This document shows, one piece after another, positions 43,501 to 58,500 of a stretch of DNA of 64,000 bases. The translations under genes were made by a program, and so were the position numbers. Below the pieces are notes generated by a model that was not told the origin of the DNA, searched no databases, and saw only the letters and a list, made by a program, of their open reading frames with translations. Each line of letters begins with the position of its first letter. The first letter of the stretch is position 1. The stretch lies in assembly GCA_021234535.1 (NCBI GenBank), contig CM037830.1, forward strand, positions 36,084,937 to 36,148,936. The letters run 5' to 3'. Origin of the DNA: Stichopus chloronotus (lineage: Eukaryota > Echinodermata > Holothuroidea > Aspidochirotida > Stichopodidae).

Positions 43501-46500
43501 GTCGATGATCTTGAATATATGACATCATAGATTTCCCACAATGCAATGCATCACCACAAAATAAAAATTTGTTTAGAAGCTCATGACTTTATTCCAAAAC
43601 AAAACATGCCACTGATATAATGATTTTCACCAATGTGAGGGTAGAAAATTGTCCTAAGTCAATGAAATTGAAATCTTTTCCACTGGCAAATTTCTCAATG
43701 CAGAATAAACTCTAAATATTGAAGATACGATTCTTCTTTTACACTTCTGTTCCCTCCCAACAACACCTGTGCTGTACATTTGCTTACCACAGCAGTGTCC
43801 ATTGTAAATTTTGAAAGTTTCCTTCCTGACCACACAGTCGGTGCTACAGTGCTACAATAACTCCCCTGAAACCAAAACAAAAGCAGAAGAGAAATTTATT
43901 TTTAAATATGCAGAGAGAAAATGCATTTGAAAAAACATGTCGACAGTGTCTACAAAAATTTCCAGCTAAAGCTCTGAAGGGCTTGTAAGATGAAATATTT
44001 ATAGTGAGTGGAATTCATCACAAAATGCAGTATTTATTTTATTATTTTATCAATAAACATATTAAACAGATAATGCGAACCAAGCCTCACTAATAAGCCG
44101 AGTACCCTTACTAGTACAATTCGTTTCTCTTTGTTCTTTCTTATGATTGTCATTCATCTTTGTATATTCATTTTTTCATGTTTGTTCCTTTTTGAATTTT
44201 CTTTGTAAAAGGGTGGCAATCAGTATTGACATGGCTGGGGGGCATGGCTTCCCAGCAGTGAATGTTTTTTTTGGGGGGGAAGGGAAAGGTGCTGCAAGAA
44301 TAAAAGGGAATCTGGAAATACAATTTCTAGTGATCTGGGGGTATACTGTTCCCCAAAATTTTCTAGTACGCACCATGCCATCTGATGGAATTGTTCCATT
44401 ATTCAGTCTTCCCACAGTTTTAGCTATCATATAGGTGATGAGGGGGCACACCTGAGCTTTGCCCCCTCCCGCTGAAGAGATGCATCCGATGCTGCCAGAG
44501 ATGGCAATGTAAATAAATTTTTGTCACCCTCCATCGATGTACTGTACATACTTCATACTATTTTATTCACAGCCAAAGTGCGATTGAGTAATAAGTAAAA
44601 GTGATCAGATACATAGCCATCTCTATCCTGTGACCTATACATCAGACGTTTGTTTAATATATACTGTTGAGAGTGTGTGAACAGTTCACATGCAGTAGCT
44701 TACCTAAATCATAAATGTAAAAGCTCAGAGGGCATACTGTATTATAAGTATGCTCAGGCAAAGACAGAAACTAGCAAACTATACCAAAATAGCCAACAAT
44801 GTTGGATTGTTTTGGAGGGACAAGGGTGTGCCCATTGCTTACCGTTGTACTATCAGCACTAAAGTCAAGGTAACCATCAGCAAAACAGTTCTGTAGCTGG
44901 TTGTGGGACAAAGTGACACACAGTCTCGGTGTTTACATCAAGAGTTATTTTTTTAGTTCCCTTCAACCAGACCTCCTGAATAGAGAAAAAATATCAATCA
45001 AAATTCAACAATGAGTGTAATAGGGAGAACATTCTTTAGAAGTATGAATTGTTTCCAGTAATGGGTTTCTTATCATCTGAATCAAAAAAAAAAAAAACAC
45101 CTACTTCATCTAATATTGGAAAGCTTGCCAAAGAAAGTATGTTCCAGTTGGCAGTTTTTATCCATGGGTGTATTCAGAATGTTTGTGATGTACTGTAAAG
45201 TTCAACAAAGGTAATGTAATTTCATGTACAGTTATTCATCAGTTTCTCACAAGAACCCGCATTCCTTCTAAAAAAGGTAAACTTGACTGAACATTGAAAT
45301 GTTGCTACGGTAATAACAGCTAGCAGCATTTTAAGGTGAATAACTCCATCAGTGATGGTTTTTTAAATACATTTCTAGTATACTACTGTCTCTTTATTTT
45401 GAGTATCTCCTAATTTCTTCAACCACTGTGTCAAGGCCTCAGATAGCTACAGTAGGCTACATGCTACAACATCTCCAGTTTTCTTCCAATGTAGTAATTT
45501 TCTTCACAAGAAACTGAGCTTGTTGCCAAATCAGCATAAGTCACCGTCTACTTCTCACGAAGTTGACAGAAATTTCAAATGTCCACTCATGTTACAAAAA
45601 ACTGGAAGTAAGAATCAAGGGTGAGAAGCCCTGCAGGCATATCTGAGCACATACAAGAGCAAATTCAACAATATATTCATAGGATCTGCTGGCCAGGCTA
45701 ATTATTAACATAGTTGCCACTCTTTAAAATTGAGAACTTATCTGTTTATTGCTGGTTCACCAAATGCTTTGATCTCTTTTCCTGTATGCTGTAACAGCAA
45801 ACCCTATGCATTGCTGTATACATGTCGACTGCATTATTTAGGTTGATCTAAGAGAGACTTCCTGTGGGTAGTTTTCCTTCAGCTCACTTGGGCCATGCCA
45901 GGGTATGTGCGTAGATCATGTCCCACATGTAACAGGACTGACAGTTTGGAAGTCATATCGTTTATAAGGCCGTAGAGATGTACTCCAATCAAGTTTCCTG
46001 CCATTTTCATTACCCAGTCACAAGTCTGCAAATGCATGCAGGTCTGTGGGTTCTATTTCCCAAGGCTTAGACTACTGCTAGGGCCACCAAAAAAAATCAA
46101 ATTCCAGTTTAATCTTTTTGATTCAGTTTTGTAATTTCCAAGCAGCATGGTTTCCTTAAAATTTTGTAGCATGTTTTGAGGGTTGAATACAAGCAGTAAA
46201 AATCTATGACTGGTTTCACAACTTTTTCCTAACTTGTTCCCGCCTGTCCCCACCCACTGTTTCTTTCCTTGTGTTTAGCTGCCCTTAGCATCGCGCAATA
46301 CAACAGTACAGCATGCAGAAACCATTTCAGCATGACATGCTCTCAAAATTAACTCTATTGCAAAAAGAACTCTATCAATTAACCAGAGTGCAAGAATGTA
46401 TTGAGGTTTCAAAGAATCCATTACATAACATTTAGACTGTTCACCACAAATGGCCTTTTGTCTGCTAAATGTTTTGCACTACTATTGTAAGGTACAGACA

Positions 46501-49500
46501 AGCAACATACCGTACTGTAGCAGTAGGGTCCCCAGAGTTTAATGCTGGTGACCCCAGATGGCCTCTCACCTCAGGTGACACCAATGACCTTGATCTACTT
46601 AATAGGAAAATTTAACACACCATTTATGAAAACTATTGTATCTACAGTATGCCTCCTATCTTCAGGTATATGGTGATCAGATGATTTTCAGTTTTCAAAC
46701 ACTGCCACAGTGATCACCAAAGATAAGAAGATTTGTGAACATAATATGGCACATTATCAGCAAACCCAAATATGAAAAGTATCCAAGTTTCCGATCTTAA
46801 CAAAGAGTAAGTTTTTAGTTTTTAAAATCTAGTGACCTAAGATGAACTTTGACCTCCACCAAAACAAAAGCAAGAACCCAAGGGCACTACGGTTCCTTGT
46901 ACTTGATATATACATACTGTAAAATGATATGCTGGACCTTCATAAATATCATAGATGCTCTTTCAATTAATGCAATCCAAAAATGTGAGGTGTTCAAAAG
47001 CACAAAATACAGAAAAACAGTGGCCTATGAGACGTGGTAGCCTGACAGTATTTGTTTGTTCCATCTGGTATTGAAACTTAAAATCGTCATTCATCCCATT
47101 CATTTTTCAAAGCAAAAACAGCTGTGAATCTTTCATTTAAAGTTCTAAAGAAGGGATTTTGCACATTGAAATGGGGCTTTTTGCATCTATGCCCATTTAA
47201 CCACTGCCCAACACTGACAAAATCCTCAGGAGGGGACTGCTAGAGTCTAGTTTCAAACAGTAAGAACACAAACTCACTTATGTTCTTTTATTGTGTGTTG
47301 CCCACCTTAAATATAAAGCCATTTACATCAATGCACACATCACCACCGAAAGCACGAGGATGTAAACTGATCCAGCCAGACTTGTCTGGTATGACCACCT
47401 ACAGTACTTCCTGTAGCACTGTTGTCTCTTCATTTGATCATGAAAGTACTACCTCAAGCAGTAATTACATGATTTGCTGGAGGGGCACTGATGGACCATA
47501 GAAGCATCCATAGCATGAAAATGGAGCAAAGGAATTTCAGTAACCAAAAGTCTATTGTCCACAGCATGCACAAAAATTCTGAATTTTCTGTATACTCTTA
47601 CACACACTGAAGCAAATGGGCCACTCTTTGCCAAAAATGCTAATGATATTAATAAAAAAACACCAAAAACCAAAAACAATAGGGCACATCTACTCAATAT
47701 GATACATGTATGCACCAAGTTTGAGAAAAATTGAGTTCCCAGTTATTGAGTTATCAAGTCACATACCTCGCATTCCAATCCTGGCATTAAGCCCTATCTT
47801 AAGCCCTACTTACTAATTAATATGCAAGACATGAGCACCAACAACAACAGGGCACATCTTCTCAATATGATACACATACACACAAAGTTTGAGAAAAATT
47901 GAGCACTCGATTATTGAGTTATCGTGCCACATATCTCCCGTTTCAATGGCGTCACAAACACACACACCTACACATGCCGACTTGACTGCATAAGTTCCTT
48001 TGCTAGCACACGAAGCCAAAAAAGTCTTCTACTAAATGTGCATATTACCATGTTTATTATCAAAAGTTACCTTGATTGCTATCTTGACATATCATGTTCA
48101 TAAAGTTTCCAGTGTCTGATATCTGATGACCTAAGATGACCTTCGACCTCCACCAAAACCAATACCATTCTTCTACTTGATATTAAACATTCACGTAATA
48201 AGAATCAAAAGCTACCATGAATCCTACTGATAAGATATAGTATGAACAGTTTTCAGTGTCTGACCTATGATGACATTAGATGACCTTTGATCTCCACCAA
48301 AACTAGTATAACGCATCCACATAATATTATCAAAAGTTTTGATGATTCCTATCTTGAGATACTGTGAAAAGAAAGTTTTCAGTGTTTGACCTCTGATGAC
48401 CTTTCACCTCCACCCAAATGAGAGACTTTCGCACTTAATATAACACATCCACATACTAGGTATCAAAAGTTTTCATAATCCCTGCCTTGGGATATTGGAT
48501 AAACAAAGTTTGACCTCTGATGACTTTTGACGTCCACCAAAAATAAAAGAGCTCTCATGCTTGATATAATGTATCCACATACTACATATCAAAAGTTTTC
48601 ATAATTCCTTTCTAGAGATATTGTGTAAGCAATGTTTTCAGGTTTGACCTCTGGTGACCTAAGGCAACCTTTGACCCCACCAAAAACAGTGAGGTGTTTT
48701 TACTCGATATGGGACATGTATGTACCAAGTATTAGAACTGCACGAGTTACCTTTCTCAAGGTATTGTGTAAAAAATTAAGCATCTCAAACACACATTCTT
48801 ACACACACCCCGCAATCATGACTGCAAGGGTTTCTCTTCCAATCGAAACCAAAAATGATTTCAAACAAACAATGTCAACTATTGAAATTATTTTGGAAAC
48901 ACTTCTCTTAATCTGTTATTATGCACATGTTTGAACTCGCAAAGTACAGCAGGGGCAGATCCAGCTTTTCTCCAAAAGGAGGGGGGGTTGATAATGACTT
49001 GCAGATGAGTGACAGTCATCCCGAGGGGGTCTAAAGGGAGGGTCCATCTACCGTTTCCAAAATTTTTGCTCACTGCAGTTCAGGTGGTCTAGATGCAAAA
49101 TGGTGATACATTTGATGCCATATTTTGAACATGTCTACACATGGGAAGACTATCTAAGCAGAGTGCCACCATCAGCGGAACAACAAGGCCTGTGATTGGC
49201 TCGGTATCCACTGCAGAATCCTTTTTTCCATACTGTAGGTTACAGTGTTGAATGTATCGTGCAAATCGTATGCTGATGCTGGCTCTGCATACAAACATGA
49301 AGGCAGTGTGAACCTTGGCCTATGATTGGCTCAATTTCCGCTGCAGAATCCTTTTCTCTGTAAGCTACAAGCATGTGCTATGATCCATTTTGTGACAACT
49401 GACCAACATGTAACAAACTTGGTCCAACATGTGACAACTTTTGTCCAAAATGTAACAATTATGAAACTTGATCCAAAATGTAACAACTTCCTGTCAAAAA

Positions 49501-52500
49501 TTTAACAACATGAAGATTAACATCAGAGCCATACTGAAAATATCATATCTCCATATTGCACTCCTTTTCCACTTAAATATGTCATCACTTCTGAAAGCCA
49601 TTGCAACTGTCAATCATTCCACTGAGTTGATCAGCATGCATTTGGTAAAATGCACTCCAATGAGTCCAAGCAGGCTAGCTTGCTCGTTTAACTATGGACC
49701 AATCACAATGCTACTTACATATGAACTGGTAAGTGACTAAACGTTGGTCTTTACCGGCATAGCAAACGTTTGCTCTGTACCTTATGCTCGTTGAATTTCA
49801 TGGATAGGAAGGTATTAATAGCCAGCAATGCAAACTGCCCGACAACCAACAAAATGGCGGCGGACCGTTTGCCTTCCAAATGGCAAATTAGTACTTATAA
49901 CGTGGTCTAAGAGTGATGTTATGAATATGTTGGAGGTCGCAGGTGCGTAAAGAGTGCTAATACATCAAACGATGTGATATACAGGGTTAAGTAATTTTTG
50001 TAATTGGAGTAAGGATGTAAAAATAGGCCAAGTTTCGTGTACCGTTAGAAAGAGTGTCAAACCTTGTAGATGTATTATATACAGCCTACAGGGCATAGCC
50101 TAGGCTAGGAGTACTACAAGGGGGACGCCTATGGCTACATCTACCATATTTTTCAGCAAAAGTTACTCCTGGATGACCTTTGACCTCAACTGCAGATTCA
50201 CAGTTACATATCAAAGTCACAAAGACCTCGTCCATTGACTCACTGTTGCTGTCAAATTTTCAAAACAAATATGGCCATTCTTTGATGAAACTTTTACTAA
50301 AAGTCTTTTGCAGATAGGTAAAGTGATAATCTGTGTGAAGTTTTGTGAGAAAATTATGCAATTTGTGGACATAAAGATGATGCTCTGTGGCTATGCGGGT
50401 CGGCTAACAAGGGAAAATAACGTTATTGGGACAAGGGCTGTGGGACGGAGTATTATGAGCTCAGACCACGTAACGGAATGCACATCCTTGATTGAGGGAT
50501 ACCCTTCTACAACTTCAGTGGTCTGCAACTGTATGCTAACGAATCACATACATGATATGTACTATTATTTTTAGTACCACAGTAACTTATTAAAGAAAAG
50601 GCAGTAAGAACTATTGATGATTCACATTGACAAGCAAAGGTTATAACCTTACACTCGGCAATACATACTGTATCAGATACTTGGAAACAAAACTGTACTA
50701 ACCTATAGGATAACAGTGAATAACAGAACGTAAACAAACTCCACACAGGCTGAGGAATAGACGCATAACACTACCTCTCAATGTTACCTACTAGCGCCTA
50801 ATCAGCTAATTCAGAGGTAGGAAAAAAGTTTACCGTTACACCTAGCATTTGTGGCCCAACTGGGAACATTTATGCCTATCGCAAACTCGAGCCTAACCGT
50901 ACGCATAACAATTTACAGTTCCCAGGCCTTGTATTGGCGAGATACTGAAAAGTTACCCTAGAGTGCAAGTCTGTGGTGTAACGTATAACCTGGATACTCA
51001 CACACAGCCGATGTAAGACTACAAATAAAAAAAAAAACTCTGAACTATTTTCTCCACTAGTGAATTTCAAAGACTCGATAACGCATTTCCGTTGAACCTT
51101 TCAGCACTGACAGCAGTTTTCTGCTTCTTTGCACTGCCGCCTAACGACATCCGTGTAGTCTGCCCGAAAATAAAACAAATGATTGCGCAAGAGTCACGGG
51201 TGAAAAATATCTAAGGCACGCCAACTTGCAAAACATTTCACGTGACATGATTGTACTGGAAGAGTTTCGGTGTCACCATAGTCTATAGAGCTACTAAAAA
51301 AAAAGAAAATGACAAAACGAAAAAAAAAGCTGAGTAAACTGGAAAGTGGTTAGCATGGCACGTTGCAGGGATGCGTATCCTCACGAAGTGCCCTGTGGGG
51401 TCCAGGGGGCTGAAGCTCTGAAGTTTTAGCATATCTCTGGGTGGAAAATTAAGCCCCAAGAGAGGTGTATTATTTATATTTATATTATCTATTTTTTAGG
51501 TTGACTCCAAGGTTCCCAACTTTTTTCTTTGGGAGTACCATATCACATTTACACGGTACCACCAAGTACACACACATAGGCTACATACACTTCCATTCCA
51601 TCCCTATATTTACTAAAACGACGACATTCCTATATTTAGGAAAAGAACCACCTACCCGCCCTTCCCTTATGCTAGACGGTAAACATTTCAGAGAAAATTG
51701 GTCCGACCAGGCGGGCCTACTGTTGAAGTGGCTACGGGCATGATATGAAAACTGGCAGCCTGTGTAACATAAATTAGGTATTTATCAGTCATGGTTCCCT
51801 GGAAGCTGTTCTTTTTCAGTCCAATGCCAATACATAGTTTTGTGATTAAAATAATTTTGGATGAGTACAAGATCTGATTGGGAAGGGTGAGAGCAACTGG
51901 GGGGGGGGGAACTGGGGGGAACGGGGGGGGGGCAAGGAAACAATCTGGAGGGGCAAATGCCCCCTCATGTCCCCGTAGGGCCGCCACTGCACAACAGGCC
52001 CGTAGCCAGCCCATGTGGAGGGGTGGATCTTTTTTCCAAAATGTGAACCTTTTTTCCAAATACGGACGCGGCTGGCGCGTGCCGTAAACATGCAGTTGCT
52101 TGGGGTCCGGCGGGGGGGGGGGGGATGCTTCCCCGGAAAATTGTGAAAATCTGCAGGTCTGAACCCTTTCCGCCGTGATGAGCATTCAAAGAAACGTTTG
52201 GCTCTACAAACCACTCAGATAGTAGAAAACGGCCCTTCCTGGGTGTTTTACATGCATACATACATGCTCCCAATCCTGCATTCCACCCATGCCTTGGTAG
52301 CTCTGCCGCATAAATTGAGGGAATTACTATTTAGCGATATAGATCTCCTTTCCCTGGCTATGCCCATGCTCATGGGTATTTCTGGCGAAGTAATAAAAAA
52401 AATACCACAATATGGCCGGGGGGGGGGGGCGGTCGCCTCCTTCGCCCCCTCCTTGGCTACGCGCCTGAGTAGACACTTTGGTAGTCGTGGCGGTTTGAAC

Positions 52501-55500
52501 AGGGCTTAAAATGCATCGACTGCACCCGACTACAATTGAACATATTTAATTGGGCCCAGCGACGGCTTACGACGTTGTGTCGCAGGTTGTCGTGGCAGTG
52601 TTCCCCGGGCTTTGTATTGTATCTAATTCAATGATATCCACGGCCACAATGATATAACCATGCATGGGCGTTTTTGAGCTTATTATCTCATCACCCCACA
52701 TACTGTGGTCAGTTTGGCCTGTATACATTTTATGACACAAGTGGAAAGGTTTTATCTAAATGCTAAAAGTGAATGGAAATTCGGCCTCAATATGTCAAGA
52801 TAAAGAATTTTTCATAGCTGACCCTTCAAACACAGGGCTGGAAAATGGACCTCCCTCAAGTTGGGGTGTGTCGTTCCAACGCTTTGACCCCCCCCCCCCC
52901 CCCTGGCTACGGGCTTGCACAAGGAGCAGCTGCTAGGAAGCTGGGAGACAGCCCCCTGCAAAGAGACCGTGTAAATATTGTCTCAGTTCCCCTTCTGGTA
53001 GAGGAAAGAAAGACTTTTCGAGTCAAGAAAGACTTCTAGTTGACTCAAAATGCCATGTAGGCTAACAGTGGGAAATTATTGCAAGAAGTCTTTGGTTTTT
53101 TTTCCTTTGACGGAAATTTGAGTCCCTCATTTAGCCTTGAAATTTTACACAAGTGAAAAATGTACTCCCTGTGTCAAATAGCAACTCCCTGCTTAAACTG
53201 TTAAAGACGTACTTTAATGACAATTGAAGGGGTTCTTAAATGAAAAAGAATAATTTCCCGCTGAAGGGTTTCTTAATTAAATGAAAGAGAATTTTTTCTA
53301 CTGCAGGCAAGACTTATGCCAATATCTTGTTCCTATCTCAAGATTTTGCTGTGTGAAAGACTTCTCTACGGCCATGCAACATTTCCAGTTTCCTGGTAAG
53401 GTTGAACAAAATTGTCATGTGACAATTATGACAAATTATTGAACAAAGTATTTGTACGAAGTATTTTACAATTGATGCCCTCATTTAACCTTGAAACTTT
53501 GCTCCAGTAAAAATGTGGATTGGGGAAGTGTAGATTTGCCTTAACACATCGTGCAAACTAAGGTCATATCTCTTAAACTACAATGTTTCTTCTAATTATT
53601 AAGAGAGTCAACATTTTAAAGAAATATACTAAGGATATGTTGTTTCTGGGAAACATCGCAATTAAGTTCCCAATTTCGCAATACACCATCTCGAAATAAT
53701 TATTTCCTTAAAAATTCAAAACTTTCGAACATGCTATTGAGATATTATTTTAAACAATTGGGAAAAAAGACGTTCCTAATTTTCATGAACCATCAATTTT
53801 CTCCAGTGGGAAATCCCAGTATTGTGGAAATTAAGGTCGCACCCCTCAAACTATCGTTTAGTCAAGATCATAAAAAATACAGAAGATAAGGTCATTAAGT
53901 AGCTGTGCCTTGGTGATCAAGACATCGCAGAGTCCTCGTAATGGAAGGTACCATCATTTTGAAATATACATTCCTTTAAAACTTCATAACTTTCGAACGG
54001 AACATGCTATTGAAATATGGTTTTTACCAATAAAGAGTGAAAAAATATTCCTAATAATTATGAAATATCTTTTTTTTTCTCAGCGGGCAATCCCCATAAA
54101 AATAGCCAGGCGGCGACTCCAGAGTATTATATAACAAGACAGGTATAACCTTGTGCAATATTTCAATTTGGTGCAATATTTGCTTTATTTGAAGCTATAT
54201 TCTTTCCAGAGAAATCATTGCTTTCAGTAAGTATATTACCTAATGCTTACTTCCGTGAGACTACAGATTCTTAAATTTTGAAACACTTGTCGACATTTCA
54301 TTATAATGCATTGTGGTTTCGATGATGTGATTATAAATATTTTATTTCTGAATCTGACATTGTAACATAGTATGTTTCAAAGGCTACCTATGCTTTATAT
54401 CAAATATGAGATATGTACTTGCTTCCTGTCTTGAGATCATGTCTACAAGGTTTTCACAAATTGACCCTTGCTGACATCAAACGACCTTTAACTTCGATTA
54501 AAGACCAAATGGTTCTTGTACTCGATAAAATACACCTATATTCTAAATGGAAGATCTGAACAAAGTTTTTCTTCTTGAGATATCGTGTTTACAATATTTT
54601 CACAAATTGTCAATAGGGATCTTTCACTCAATGTGGTGCACCAACATACCACATATGACATTTCCAAGTTTCCCTTCTTGAGATATCGTCTTTACATCGT
54701 TTTCACAATTTGATCCTTGTTGACCTCAAATGACCTTTGAACTCCACCAAAATCAATTGGGATCTTTTACTCAACGTAGTACACCTACATACCAAATATG
54801 AGATTTGTCTAAGCTTTGCTTCATGTGATATCGTGTTTAAAATGTTCACACTATTTGACAGCTGTTGACCTTAAATGAACTTTGACCTCCACCAAAAGGG
54901 GTCTTGTACGCAATGTGGTACACCTATGTACTAAATATGAGATCTGTCCGTGCTTCCCTTCTTGAGATATCGTGTTTACAAGGTAGGCGTCACAAACCCA
55001 ACCACACACACATATACAAACGAACACGCACTGACACATTCACCGATCACAAAGGTGTGATTTCATCGAAACCAAAAAGGGAGCCAGTGGCGTAGCCAGG
55101 ATTTTTGGGAGGAGCAAAATCGACTCATCGTTGCTTTCCCTGAAGGCAGTCCTGTGGAAGGGATATAAGGGAGGGGTGTCCCGCTTTAGGGCTTGAGCCG
55201 AGATTTCAAATCAGTCAGTCCACAGATACGTAGGATGAGGAGAGGTTTAAAGGTATGGTGCATTCTCCCCTCTTTGCCTAAAAAGGATCATTTTTGTCCT
55301 TCTTAGTTGTCAAAACATGGCGCAAAATTAACTTTTTTGAAACCCGCAGACACGCTTGACCCCAAATGAGTAAATGTTACGAAAAAAAATCTTGGAAGGG
55401 GCTGAGTCATAGGTAGGACTATTTAAGCAGAGCGCCACCATTACTGGCGCGCCGTGTACATGAAAATTTTGGGCTTTTCAGACCCTCCAGATGGCCGGAA

Positions 55501-58500
55501 ACGGCACTTCCCTAGTGTTTCAAGGTGCATGTACCCAGCCTTGAAACAGGGATCTCACGCCTGCAATTTTAGATTTAATGAGATAAATAATAAATCATGT
55601 ATGAATTATGTATGAAAAATGGTAATACATATCAGATGGGTTGAGATAATTTAAGAATCACAATAAATTATGGATCATGTTTCGTTTATTTTTGGAACAG
55701 TTGGCAAATGTAGAGAGAAGGGGCTGAACATATCTTTAGATCCCACTTTTTTATTGGTTGATAATGACTCATTTTTAGGCTTAGAGATGAAAATTGGAGT
55801 GGACGGTTGAAGATTAGCTAATACAAAGAAGCCATCGTAGAACCCGAAGGGAAATTTCTTAGAGCAAACGCCATGGTAAAACGTGAGCCTGTTGCATGCA
55901 CCCGTGGTGAATCATATTCAACTTTTTAAAAAAAATAAACCGAATATGACATACTTTTAGTAGAATTGACGTACTTTTAAATAGAAGAATTGACGTACTT
56001 TTAAATAGTAATATCATAGAACATCGGTTCTTTTTTGTAATAGCCTTAGTATTGACAGCCGATCTTGGGGGAGGTGTTTTATTTTTTTTCACTTCAGCAT
56101 TCGGGTGGTAAAAATCATTAATATCCAAGGTTTTGATTGACTGTTGGGGGAGGCTAATGGCCAATGCATCCTGAAATAAATACTCCCACCGTTCTGCTGC
56201 GGATTCCATTCCCTAGCCACCTTACTGCGTGTAAGCAGGAGGCACATGTATGACCGATCGAAACTTCCAATCAACGTTTTCACGCTTTTATGAACACCTT
56301 GTTTCAATTGCGTTGGTAATGTGTTTCGTCTTAGTTTTCAATATCGTAAAAAAGAAACTGGCGTCACCCTTGTGACGCTAGTTTCTCAGTAGCCCCCCCC
56401 CCCCCATTTGCCAGTTCCCCAAACTCCGTCAACTTATCATCCCTCTCTCCTCTCGTTTTTTTTTCTCCTTTCTTTTTCAACATCATCCATCTCGTTCTCA
56501 AAATTCCCGCTGAGGGGGGGGGGGGGGGCGAGTTCCCTTCCCGCTGGCTACGCCACTGAAGGGATCTAGCTAGATTGTTGTACTGTTGTAAATGATAGCC
56601 ATCATGGTGTTTAAAAAAATATTGTTTAAAAACTCTGACTCTAGGGCAATATCTCCATACCCTATAGCCTGAGCCACACAGTGACCAATCGATATAGTTC
56701 GTAGCTATAGGTCGTAAAAACATAACAGCCTTCTGTCAGGTGTTTAAAATAATTATGATAGAGGGCAACTAAAGAGGAAGGGGTTAGCCGTTCATTGTTC
56801 TTATAAGAAATGAAAACGAGAGGTGGGAAGCCCATAGCATCATATCAAACTATTTTCAAAACTCACTATATTGTTTTATAAAGTGTACTTTTTCTTGGCT
56901 TTGGCCATGGGGAAGAAAGGGGGGGGGTGTGTTTGAACGTCCCCTTGAATACTCGCCTGGTCCGAAGTATGAAGCCTGGTCTATGTGGTCTATGCATCGA
57001 CATTGGATAGGACACCCTTAGTGATTGTAGGCCTAAGTCCTTTTCACTGTTTCTTCAACACACTATACTGGGACTTCATACACCACAATAGTCTAAGATC
57101 CTTAACTATGACTGTAAGCACCACTTACATTGTGTCTTCGGCTGTTGCAACCTAATATAAGTTGTAAAAGAGGATGTTTCCTAAATGATAACCTTTGTTA
57201 GGCATTTTTTTTTTTTTTTTGAAGTTGTTTCCTCCGTTTATTGGTTCTCAACCATAAGTTCGATAGATAAGAATTACAGATTAGAAGAAAATCAAGTGAA
57301 TTAAAATTCAATAAAAAGTTTTGCTATTACAATCTTAACGAAATAATTTCATTTCATCCATATGCTAGGGGATGTTCGCATTGACTTTGAAAAGTGACGA
57401 GCAGACACGACTCGAACATACCGTTTCGTAGTGACGTTGTTTCTGCTTCAGTTAACATTGCCTCTACTTCATTTTACATTGCTACTTCGCTATTTACGTG
57501 ACTTCATTGTACATCTCTACTACATAGTCCTATACCGCTATTACTTAAAGGCTGTAATGCATCACCCCAGACAGTTTGAATTCTCCCAACCACCTACCTC
57601 TAGTCCCTCCCTCAGCCTGTCTTACATTCCTCCACATGTGTAATCAAAACAATGGATCCCTGTGTACGCTGTGTAATACGAGCTGCTCTGCATCTTTCAA
57701 ATTTGCTGGCAATCTAAGAGTACTGTGACTTAAAACCAGTTGAGAATTTTCCTTTCAGGGAGGTAAAAATACAGCTTAGGGTGATGCAATACAGCCTTTA
57801 AAGCATCTATTCTCAGATTCTAAACGTGTCTAAATTTAATATCAATGTAAAGTGAAATGTGTGCTGAACACGAATACATTTTGATACCCTACCAGCTAAA
57901 TTTAGATAATTGAAATAGGTCTGAAATTGCCCCACATTCTTACCCCTTCGAAGCTCGTGAAACTGTCAAAAATCGGATTGATATTTACGTGACGTATATA
58001 TATGATGAGAAATATGGTATGTTTAAATACCCGTAGGGTTTGAGGTAGCAGGAATCAAAATTTATGCTTTTTCTAAGACACTGAGGATTTTCGTTTACAC
58101 TACAGTAAAATACAGATGACCACCAATATGATCGCCATCTTATGCAAATAGTCATACATCAGCTTCTGAAACAGATATGATGTTGAATTCAGTATATGTT
58201 TGAATATGTCGCAGATATAATGTCACTTGGAGTACGCCGTATAGACTCCACCTCACCGCCATCTGCAAGCTCATGCTTCCGCCCTATATGGCAACAGATT
58301 TAGAGATGAGCTGGCTAAATTTATCTTAGAAGTTAGAACGTTAAAGCAACACTGAGGTGTAGCAAGGATTATCAAGAAGGACGGGATAGAGGAGGGAGTG
58401 GAGGGGTGACTAATCGAATGACTGAGGTGGAGATTGTTCCAGAAATCTGGTCTCCTCCTAAAATGAAAATATGTTTTCCTGTAAAATAACTTTCCAAATT

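Noticed and set aside
44843..44980. Longer version of exon 3 from a strong TTCAG acceptor (EVWLKGTKKITLD).
   Set aside because: No frame stays open from that acceptor to the GTAAGC donor; a shorter exon from CTACAG does.
51688..52273. Several overlapping ORFs of 100-165 codons, mostly on the minus strand.
   Set aside because: They are open because of G/C homopolymers and few stops in a GC-rich repeat; no domain is visible and frames overlap each other.
55859..56209. Minus-strand ORF beginning MESAAERWEYLFQ.
   Set aside because: The first 50 codons look protein-like, but the rest runs through a local duplication and a dispersed repeat; no splice partner or family was recognised.
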